Below, piece by piece: positions 17,264-23,920 of a stretch of 64,000 nt of DNA (the stretch's first letter is position 1; the number at the start of each line of letters is the position of its first letter). A program made the translations under genes and the position numbers. Below the pieces are notes generated by a model. It saw only the letters and a program-made list of their open reading frames with translations. It was not told the origin of the DNA and did not search any database. The stretch is from Paractinoplanes brasiliensis (GTDB taxonomy: Bacteria; Actinomycetota; Actinomycetes; Mycobacteriales; Micromonosporaceae): positions 6,492,001 to 6,556,000 of the forward strand of contig NZ_SNWR01000001.1 in assembly GCF_004362215.1 (NCBI RefSeq). The letters are read 5' to 3'.

Positions 17264-18253
17264 GTGCTGATCGGTGAGGTGGCCCGGCGGTCCGGGGTGA
17301 GCACGCGGATGCTGCGGCACTACGACCGGCTCGGGCTGGTGCGCCCGACGGGCCGCACCGTGGGCAACTACCGGGAGTACTCCGACGCCGACATCCGCCG
17401 GATCTTCCACGTGGAGAGCCTGCGGTCGCTGGGTTTGTCGCTGAAGCAGATCGCCCAGGCTCTCGAGGACCCCGGGTTCACCCCGGCCGCCCTGGTCGGC
17501 GACCTCATCCGCTGGACCGAGGAACGCCTCGAACGCGAACAGGAGCTGCTGCAGCGGCTGCGGGCGGTCGACGCCACCCGGCCCGAGGGCTGGCCCGACG
17601 TGCTGCGGATCGTCGAGCTGATGCACGGGCTCGCCTCGCCCGACGCGGCCCGCCGCCAGCAGGCCGTGCTCGCCCCGGCCGACGACGTGCCCGTCCCCGT
17701 CGACCTGCTGGCCGGGGCGGTGCTGTCGGAGTCCGACCCGAACGTGGCGGGCGCCCTGCGCTGGGCGCTCGCCCGAGCCGGCGACGACGCCCTGTCCGGC
17801 GTGGCCCCCGGCATCACCTCCGGCGACGTCGACGTGCGCCGCCGAGCCGTGTCGGCAATCGCCAACATCCCCGGCGACGAGGCAACCGCGGTGCTCGCCG
17901 ACGCGCTCGGTGACGGCGATCCCACCGTACGGGGAAATGCCGCTCTTGCCCTGGCCGCGCGAGGCGTCACCGCGGCCGAGCCCGAACTGGTCGCCATGGT
18001 CGTCACCGGCCTCAAGGACGTCGACGCCACCGAGGCGCTGGGCGTCCTGGCCCGCGACCACGGCCGCGCCGCCCACATCGTCCTGGCCCTGGCCGCCGAG
18101 CTGAACGCCGACGCCCCCGTCCGCATCCGCCTGGCCCAGGCCCTGTACGAGATCCCCGGCGGCGAGGCGGTTCTGGAACGGCTGGCTCAGGACGAGGACC
18201 GCGCGGTCGCCCTGATCGCCACCGCCTTCCTCAGCACGCGCGACCAGCCGTGA
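17264..18253 (+). CDS. MerR-family regulator with HEAT-repeat effector domain
   Basis: 329 aa, GTG start directly on the MerR fold (MLIGEVARRSGVSTRMLRHYDRLGL). Residues 1-70 are the winged HTH. A dimerisation helix follows (residues 75-110, ERLEREQELLQRLRAV), then about 200 residues of HEAT repeats (DVDVRRRAVSAIANIPGDEATAVLADALGDGD and similar). HEAT effector domains replace the usual small-molecule or metal domain, so this regulator may sense a protein. It lies 69 bases after the HEAT-repeat gene, whose promoter holds a MerR-type dyad. Autoregulation plus control of that gene is likely. Confidence 0.88.
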   Translation: MLIGEVARRSGVSTRMLRHYDRLGLVRPTGRTVGNYREYSDADIRRIFHVESLRSLGLSLKQIAQALEDPGFTPAALVGDLIRWTEERLEREQELLQRLRAVDATRPEGWPDVLRIVELMHGLASPDAARRQQAVLAPADDVPVPVDLLAGAVLSESDPNVAGALRWALARAGDDALSGVAPGITSGDVDVRRRAVSAIANIPGDEATAVLADALGDGDPTVRGNAALALAARGVTAAEPELVAMVVTGLKDVDATEALGVLARDHGRAAHIVLALAAELNADAPVRIRLAQALYEIPGGEAVLERLAQDEDRAVALIATAFLSTRDQP

Positions 18254-18369
18254 CCCGCCGCGCGCCCGCCTGCCGCTCGGCCTCGGATCGCCACGGTCCG
18301 CCCCGCTCCCGCCGGTGGCAGCCGTTTCGTAGCGGCGGTGACGGCCCCACGCGTTCCTGCCGGCTCTCG

Positions 18370-18543
18370 TCAATTGAAATAGAGGTAAGGCAGGCCCGAG
18401 CGATCGCACAGTTCCTGAACAAGGCGCAATTTCCCGACCTGGCGAGGACCCCGGACGGGAACCGCGAGACCCGTTCCGGTGCGGCCGATGTCATCGAGCC
18501 GCTTTGTCAGCAGGGACAGCTCTGTGTTCCGGCCGACGAACAC
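18370..18543 (-). pseudogene. Truncated AAA ATPase gene (N-terminal remnant)
   Basis: Starting from GTG 18543, the minus strand encodes 57 residues that match the beginning of actinobacterial ATP-binding proteins of the archaeal-ATPase type: FVGRNTELSLLTKRLDDIG, then VRGPRQVGKLRLVQELCDRSGLPYLYFN, then a stop. The P-loop has lost its usual Ser/Thr (GKLR instead of GKSR). The hundreds of residues that should follow are missing, and no other frame continues the similarity. The two operators upstream (18562-18591) are still perfect. This reads as a decayed gene remnant between 18254 and 18600, a gap that otherwise holds no gene. Confidence 0.6.
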
Positions 18544-18561
18544 GACCGGCCCGCGGGAGAC

Positions 18562-18591
18562 GTAGATTTCATCTACGTAGATTCAATCTAC
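18562..18591 (-). promoter_or_regulatory. Two tandem 15-bp operator palindromes
   Basis: GTAGATTTCATCTAC (18562-18576) is followed with no gap by GTAGATTCAATCTAC (18577-18591). Each is a 6-7-bp dyad around a short centre. The block is AT-rich compared with its surroundings and sits 19 bases before the ATPase remnant's start, where a promoter would be. The regulator is not visible in this window. Confidence 0.65.
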
Positions 18592-18604
18592 ATAACGGCT
18601 TAAT

Positions 18605-18641
18605 GGGGTGCTCGCAAATCGGTTCGGTCTGCGAGCACCCC
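18605..18641 (-). terminator. Terminator of the rhamnosidase gene
   Basis: A perfect 12-bp stem, GGGGTGCTCGCA against TGCGAGCACCCC, with a 13-base loop. It starts seven bases past the rhamnosidase stop on the minus strand and is followed by ATTAAG. Confidence 0.8.
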
Positions 18642-18647
18642 GGGATC

Positions 18648-21600
18648 TCAGCCGCGGACGGTGAAGGTGTAGGCGCCCGAGCCCACCGAATAGTCTCCCG
18701 CGCCCTGCGGGACGGCCTCCGGCGGCGCGCTCACCGTCGAACCCGCCCCGGCCGGCACCCGCACCAGCGCTGTCGCGTTCGGGGGGACGACGACCTTCAA
18801 CGTCAGCGTGCTGCCGCTCCGGGTCCAGGAGGAGCTTGTCACCCCGTACGGGGAACGCAGTGATGACGACGCGGCCGTGAGCGAACCGCCGGGTTTCGGC
18901 GCGATCAGCACCTGGCGGTAGCCGGGCGACGCCGGCGCCACCCCGCCGACCGAGCGGTAGAGCCAGTCACCGACCGAGCCCAGCCCGTAGTGGTTGAAGC
19001 TGTTCATCCCCGGGTCCTGCAGCGTCCCGTCGACGCGGATGCCGTCCCAGCGCTCCCAGATCGTGGTGGCGCCGCGGGAGTTCATGTAGCCCCAGCCGGG
19101 ATAGCCGGGTTGCTGCAGGATCCGGTACGCGGTGCCGGCGTGCCCGTGCTCGGCCAGCACCGGCAGCAGGTTCTCCACGCCCATGAACCCCACCGACAGG
19201 TGACCGCTGCGCGCATCCACCTTGGCCACCAGCTTGTCCGCCACCGCCTGGGTCCGCGCGGGCGGCACCAGACCGAAGGCGAGCGCCAGCACGTACCCGG
19301 TCTGGCTGTTGTTGCCCACGGTGCCGTCGGCGGCCACGAACCGGTCCGTGAACGCCGCCGCGATCCCGTCGGCCAGCGCGCCGTACGAGGCCGCCTCCGC
19401 CGTGCGCCCGGTGGCCGCCGCCATCCGCGCGACCAGGCGGGCCGACCAGCCGAAGAACGCCGTGCTGGAAACGTCGTTGGGGGTGTGGTCGTCGACGTTG
19501 AGCCAGTCGCCGTGCGTCTCGTGGTTGCGGATCAGGTCGGCTCCCGCGGTGGAGCGCAGGTAGTCGACGTACTTGGCCATCGCCGCGAAGTGTTTGCCGG
19601 CCGGGGCCAGGTCGCCGTAGCGCTGCCAGATCGTGTACGGCACGATCACGCCCGCGTCGGCCCAGCCCGCCTTGCCCGCACCGTCGATCACGGCCGGCGC
19701 CACGTCGGTGAACGCCCCGTCGGCGCGCTGCGCGTCCACCATGTCGTCGGCGAACTTGACCAGCAGCCCGTGCGTGTCGAAACCGAACGTCGAGGTGGCC
19801 GCGAACGAGGCGATGTCCCCGGTCCAGCCCAGCCGTTCGTCGCGCTGCGGGCAGTCGGTCGGGATGGACAGCAGGTTGGAGCGGGCGCCCCAGAGGATGT
19901 TGTGCTGGACCTGGTTGATCAGCGGGTCGCTGGTGGTGAAGGTGCCCGTCCCGGCGCCGTTCGTCCACGCCGCCCGCCCGGTCAGGTTGTCGGCGGTGAG
20001 GGTGCCAGGGAAGCCGGTGACCTCCACGTACCGGTACCCGTGCACCGTGAAGTGCGGCTCGAACACCTCCGGCTCGCCCGTGCCGGCCAGCGTGAACGTG
20101 TCGGTGGCCTGGGCCGCGCGCAGGTTGGCGGTGTAGAGGGTGCCGTCGGCGTTGAGGATCTCGCCGTGCCGCAGCGTCACCTTGGCGCCGGCCGCGCCGG
20201 TCACGGTCAGCCGGTTCCAGCCCGCGAAGTTCTGCCCCAGGTCGACGATCCAGACCCCCGGCGCGGGCTGGGTGATCGCCTTCGGCCGGAACTCCTGCTG
20301 CACCGTCACGCCCGGGTCCACCTGGGCGACCAGGTTCGGTTGTGAGTCCGTACGGACGGTGACCGGCTTGCCCTCCGTGCCGGTGATCCGCGCGTCCTGG
20401 TCCTCGCCGTGGTACAGGTCCTCGGACACGATCGTGCTGGCCGTGGCCGTCCACGAGCCGTCGGTGCGCACGTCGGCGCGGGTGCCGTCGGTGTACTCGA
20501 CGCTCAGCCGGGCCGAGTACCAGGGCCGCGTGCCGTACCGCTGACTGCCCGCGAACCCGAGGTTGCCCGAGTACCACCCGTTGCCGACCAGCGCCCCGAT
20601 CGTGTTCCCGCCCGTACGCAGCTTGGCCGTCACGTCGTACACCCGGTACTGCAGGCGCTTGTTGTAGTCGGTCCACCCCGGCGCGAGCCGCTCGGCGGTG
20701 ACCGGCTGCCCGTTCAAAAACGTTTCATGCAGGCCGAGCGCGGTGGCGAACAGCCTCGCCCGGGCCACCGGCTTGCCCAGGTCAAAACCTTTGCTCACGT
20801 ACGGGGTGAAGGCCGTGACCGAGACCTGCGAGCCCCACGGCCCACCCCCGTGCGCCGCACCGACCCGCGCGGCGGCCCACGAACCGTCGTCGAAGCCGGG
20901 CTGCTGCCAGCCGGACGGCCCGCTCTGGCTCGCCTTCCACCCGCCGTCGGTCACCACGTCCCCGAGCTTGGCGATCACCCCCGCCGGCCCCGACGTGGTG
21001 TTGGTGGCGGCGATCGCGACGGTGTTGCTGCCCGCCCGCAGCCGCGCGGTCACATCCACCGTGGTCGCGCGTTTCCACGAGTCGGCGACCCGGCGCGACG
21101 TGCTGACCGGCTCGCCGTTGACCCACACGTCGGCGGTGTCGTCACCGGTCACCACCAGGGTCGCCGGTGTGCCCGCGGCGGCCCGGTCGAACGTACGCCG
21201 GAAGTAGCGTGTCCCGGCCGGCACCGAGTTGGCGGCATCGCCGTCCGGATACCAGATCCAGCTCGCCCCGGTCAGGTTCGCGCCGTCCGCCGCGCCGATG
21301 AACTGGGCCTGCCACTCCGCCGCCGGGTCGAACAGCCCGGTGTCGAACCGCGCCGGCGCACTCCACGGGCTCGGCCGTCCCTGCGTGTCCCACACCCGCA
21401 CCCGCCAGTGATAGGTGCGATCGGAGGCCAGGGCGTTTCCCCCGTACGCCACGTCGACGCTCTGCCCCGAGGCCACCTGCCCCGAGTCCCAGACGTCGGC
21501 CGCGTCCGGCCTGGTGCCCACGGTCACCTGGTAACGGCCCTGCACCTGCCCGTTCGTCCCGGAGCCGAGCCGCCACCCGAAGCGGGGCTGCCTCGCGTCG

Positions 21601-22445
21601 ACCCCGACCGGGTTGCTCTGCCGCTCGGTCGTCAACCCGGTCACCGTGACCGGCGAGGCGCCACTCCCCGGCGCCCCGACGTTGCGACCCCACGGCGCCA
21701 TCCCGTACGCCCCCAGGGCGCGCGCTGCGACCCAGCTCTCCGGCACGGAGTTGGCGGCCTGCCAGCCGCCGTCGGTGACGAGGTCGACCGTCCCGGCGGC
21801 GGAAGCGACCCGCAGCCGGCCGATCACCCCCGCCGGCCCGGCATTCGTGTTGCGTGCGGCGACGCGCAGCGTGTTCGCCCCGGGCTGCAGTGCGGCTGCC
21901 AGGTCGAAGTAGCGGGCCTGCTTCCACGCGTCGGCCGCGCGCGGTGAGCCGCCCAGATAGGTGTCGTTGAGCCAGACGTCAACGGTGTCGTCGCCGCTGA
22001 CCACGAGCTGTGCGTCGGTGTACGGCCCCGCCGGCGCGGTGAACGTGCGCCGCAGGTATCGGGTGGCGGCCGGCGCGCCCTGGGCGGGATTGCCCTCCGG
22101 GAACCAGACCCACTGAGCCGAGTCGAGCCGAACAGGAGCCGGTGCGGCCGGGCCTCCCGGGGCTGCGGCCCGATCGGCGTGGGCCGCAGTGGGCTCGCTC
22201 GCGGGAGTGCCACCCGGTTGTCCGGTCTGGGTCGCGGCGGCTTTGTAGGTGTGGGCCGTCCCGGTTCGGTTGGCGGAGGCGGCGCCGGTTCGGTTGGCGT
22301 TGGTGGCTGTCAGCTGGTTCGCGGGGCCGGTGGAGCCAGGCTCGACGCGGGCGGGGACGGCGCCGGCGGATGTGCCGGGGACGGCGAGCGCGGCGGCAAG
22401 AACACTGACCAGTGTCAGCGCATGCCGCGAACGGATACGGAACAT
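18648..22445 (-). CDS. Secreted GH78 alpha-L-rhamnosidase
   Basis: 1265 aa from ATG 22445, chosen for GAGGAG eight bases upstream. A longer ORF start would begin inside the operator. The signal peptide covers about residues 1-30. Domain order: a galactose-binding-like beta-sandwich (QWVWFPEGNPAQG...), a Fn3-like rhamnosidase N-domain, a second copy of the sandwich (SWIWYPDGDAAN...), the alpha-L-rhamnosidase N-terminal domain, the (alpha/alpha)6 catalytic barrel and a C-terminal beta domain. Catalytic candidates are E870 in CPQRDERLGWTGD and E1131 in TTIWERWDG, both matching GH78. It removes terminal L-rhamnose from plant polysaccharides or glycosides outside the cell. The LacI-type dyad at 22484-22509 implies sugar control. 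Confidence 0.92.
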   Translation of the reverse strand: MFRIRSRHALTLVSVLAAALAVPGTSAGAVPARVEPGSTGPANQLTATNANRTGAASANRTGTAHTYKAAATQTGQPGGTPASEPTAAHADRAAAPGGPAAPAPVRLDSAQWVWFPEGNPAQGAPAATRYLRRTFTAPAGPYTDAQLVVSGDDTVDVWLNDTYLGGSPRAADAWKQARYFDLAAALQPGANTLRVAARNTNAGPAGVIGRLRVASAAGTVDLVTDGGWQAANSVPESWVAARALGAYGMAPWGRNVGAPGSGASPVTVTGLTTERQSNPVGVDARQPRFGWRLGSGTNGQVQGRYQVTVGTRPDAADVWDSGQVASGQSVDVAYGGNALASDRTYHWRVRVWDTQGRPSPWSAPARFDTGLFDPAAEWQAQFIGAADGANLTGASWIWYPDGDAANSVPAGTRYFRRTFDRAAAGTPATLVVTGDDTADVWVNGEPVSTSRRVADSWKRATTVDVTARLRAGSNTVAIAATNTTSGPAGVIAKLGDVVTDGGWKASQSGPSGWQQPGFDDGSWAAARVGAAHGGGPWGSQVSVTAFTPYVSKGFDLGKPVARARLFATALGLHETFLNGQPVTAERLAPGWTDYNKRLQYRVYDVTAKLRTGGNTIGALVGNGWYSGNLGFAGSQRYGTRPWYSARLSVEYTDGTRADVRTDGSWTATASTIVSEDLYHGEDQDARITGTEGKPVTVRTDSQPNLVAQVDPGVTVQQEFRPKAITQPAPGVWIVDLGQNFAGWNRLTVTGAAGAKVTLRHGEILNADGTLYTANLRAAQATDTFTLAGTGEPEVFEPHFTVHGYRYVEVTGFPGTLTADNLTGRAAWTNGAGTGTFTTSDPLINQVQHNILWGARSNLLSIPTDCPQRDERLGWTGDIASFAATSTFGFDTHGLLVKFADDMVDAQRADGAFTDVAPAVIDGAGKAGWADAGVIVPYTIWQRYGDLAPAGKHFAAMAKYVDYLRSTAGADLIRNHETHGDWLNVDDHTPNDVSSTAFFGWSARLVARMAAATGRTAEAASYGALADGIAAAFTDRFVAADGTVGNNSQTGYVLALAFGLVPPARTQAVADKLVAKVDARSGHLSVGFMGVENLLPVLAEHGHAGTAYRILQQPGYPGWGYMNSRGATTIWERWDGIRVDGTLQDPGMNSFNHYGLGSVGDWLYRSVGGVAPASPGYRQVLIAPKPGGSLTAASSSLRSPYGVTSSSWTRSGSTLTLKVVVPPNATALVRVPAGAGSTVSAPPEAVPQGAGDYSVGSGAYTFTVRG

Positions 22446-22483
22446 CGGGTTTCTCCTCGGTGGGGGAGCGCTCCGGGGGGATT

Positions 22484-22509
22484 CACACATTTGAACGTTT
22501 CAATGTGTG
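22484..22509 (-). promoter_or_regulatory. LacI-type operator before the rhamnosidase gene
   Basis: The arms CACACATT and AATGTGTG flank TTGAACGTTTCAA-like core sequence, the CG-centred dyad style of LacI-family repressors. It lies 39-64 bases upstream of the ATG on the minus strand. The rest of the gap up to 22799 (about 290 bases) holds no gene I can support. Confidence 0.6.
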
Positions 22510-22799
22510 TCGCGTTTTACGTTATGGTCACGACGGTGATCCACACAAGACATTGACGCGGAAGTTGCCCGGAGATCCCCGCCGAAAGGCCGCACTCCGG
22601 GACCGGACTCGCTCCCATGGCCTTCGGCAGAGCGTCCGTGTTGTCGTCCGATGGGGTGACCGTGCGGGCCACCCGGAACGGGTAGGGCGATCGGGGGGTA
22701 GGTCATCGGCCGGTTGCCAGATGGGTGGGAGGCCGAGCTTGGCCTAGCGTGCTCAGGTGACAGGGGCGTGGCGGAGCGTGATCTTTACCGGGGTGGGCA

Positions 22800-23570
22800 T
22801 TGTCGTACGTGCTTCGTGAGCTCGGCGAGACCGTGGCGGTGCGGTGGCGTCGCGACGCGGCGAGCGCACAGACCCACTGGGCCACCAAGGTCAAGTACTA
22901 CCGGGCCGTCCAGGGCCTGCTCGCCGGCGGGGTGGACGCCGCGGAACTGTCCTGGACGGACGTCGTCGCCGCGGTGCAGCCCCGGGGCTCTCGCACCACC
23001 TTCTTCTCCGTGGCCGGGCCGCACGCCAAGAGGCCGCTGCTCGGGGCGTACAGGGCTGCGCTCGCGCGGGATCTCGCTGAGTGCCTGACCACCGACGGCG
23101 CGGCGCGGATGCTGGTCGACGAGACCAAGGTGTGGAGCTACTGGCCGCATCGCGGCGGCTGGACCGACGAGCTTTTCCAGGTGGGCGGTGAGGCCGTGGC
23201 CGCCGAGTGCCTCGTGCGGGTTCTGCTCGACTGGGCCGAGCGGGAACCGCGGCTGGCCTCGGCGCTCGGCCACGCGCCGCCCGTCTGCGCTGTCGAGGAC
23301 CTGGTTGTGCTGAGGCGCGGATCGATGACGGTGGCGTCGGCCGCGGCGCTTCTGCGCGCGGCGATCAGGCTGCGGCTGGCCGACGGGCACAGCGTCGATG
23401 AGGTGTTGCGGCAGCTTCGGCCGGCCGAGGAGGCGGAGCCGGGCAACCAGCCGCTCGCCCGGGCCATCGAGCAGCTGATCCGCAATTCGCACACGCCGTC
23501 GGAACAGCGCCGCGAGGCGGTGACGATGATGCGCGACGCCATCACCGCGCTCGAGTCGTCGCCGGAGTGA
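22800..23570 (+). CDS. TetR-like HTH protein upstream of a CHAT gene
   Basis: 256 aa from TTG 22800; GTG 22809 is an alternative. No full family match is known to me. Residues 45-85 (LSWTDVVAAVQPRGSRTTFFSVAG, then HAKRPLLGAYRAAL) follow the spacing of a TetR N-terminal helix-turn-helix. The rest is all-helical, as in TetR ligand domains, and it contains no catalytic motif. Its stop overlaps the GTG of the next ORF (GTGA). The chain then runs into the CHAT gene at 23914, so regulator and peptidase are probably co-transcribed. It may repress this set. The call as a TetR-type regulator is moderate. Confidence 0.7.
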   Translation: MSYVLRELGETVAVRWRRDAASAQTHWATKVKYYRAVQGLLAGGVDAAELSWTDVVAAVQPRGSRTTFFSVAGPHAKRPLLGAYRAALARDLAECLTTDGAARMLVDETKVWSYWPHRGGWTDELFQVGGEAVAAECLVRVLLDWAEREPRLASALGHAPPVCAVEDLVVLRRGSMTVASAAALLRAAIRLRLADGHSVDEVLRQLRPAEEAEPGNQPLARAIEQLIRNSHTPSEQRREAVTMMRDAITALESSPE

Positions 23571-23920
23571 GCGTGCCCGGCCGCCACAACGAGACCGCCC
23601 GTCCGCCGACACTCGCCGGGGCGGGCAGCACCACCGGTTTCGCCGAGCTGCGCGACGAGGCAGCCCGCCCGGCGTACGCGCTTGACGCCCGCGCTTTCGC
23701 CCCAGCCCACCGGTGCGCCGGGCCGGCCGACCGGGCCCGCGGCGCCATCCGGTCCGCGTTCGGCCGGCGTGCGGGCCGGGCCTGCGGCGTCGTCCGGTCC
23801 GGGTTGGGCCGGCGTGCGGGCCGGGCCTGCGGCGCCACCCGGTCAGCACTGGGCCAGCGCGCGGGCAGCCATTACGTCGTCGGGGCGCGCCGACTGGCCG
23901 AGGAGCCGTCCCGTTGCTGA
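23567..23920 (+). CDS. Possible 117-aa repeat-rich linker ORF
   Basis: The GTG start overlaps the upstream stop by four bases. The stop overlaps the TTG of the CHAT gene by seven bases (TTGCTGA). The N-terminal 55 residues are ordinary, and the rest is built from 15-residue units such as GRRAGRACGVVRSGL encoded by the 45-bp tandem repeat. It could be a real coupled peptide, or translated spacer that delivers ribosomes to the CHAT start. An overlapping frame from 23713 joined to the CHAT gene is also open but equally low in complexity. Confidence 0.35.
   Translation: MSVPGRHNETARPPTLAGAGSTTGFAELRDEAARPAYALDARAFAPAHRCAGPADRARGAIRSAFGRRAGRACGVVRSGLGRRAGRACGATRSALGQRAGSHYVVGARRLAEEPSRC
23716..23868. 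repeat. 45-bp tandem repeat, about 3.4 copies
   Basis: Units start at 23716, 23761, 23806 and 23851. The two central copies share the 15-base stretch GGCCGGCGTGCGGGC and the rest of a 29-base core. The period is a multiple of three, so all frames stay open. It sits just before the CHAT start. Confidence 0.8.

Noticed and set aside
16079..18409. 776-codon minus-strand ORF over the HEAT/MerR genes
   Set aside because: Shadow of the MerR and HEAT genes in very GC-rich DNA; its composition is His/Gly/Arg-rich and has no family features.
23713..23913. N-terminal extension of the CHAT protein
   Set aside because: It would be made only of the 45-bp repeat; the TTG at 23914 has GAGGAG at a proper distance.
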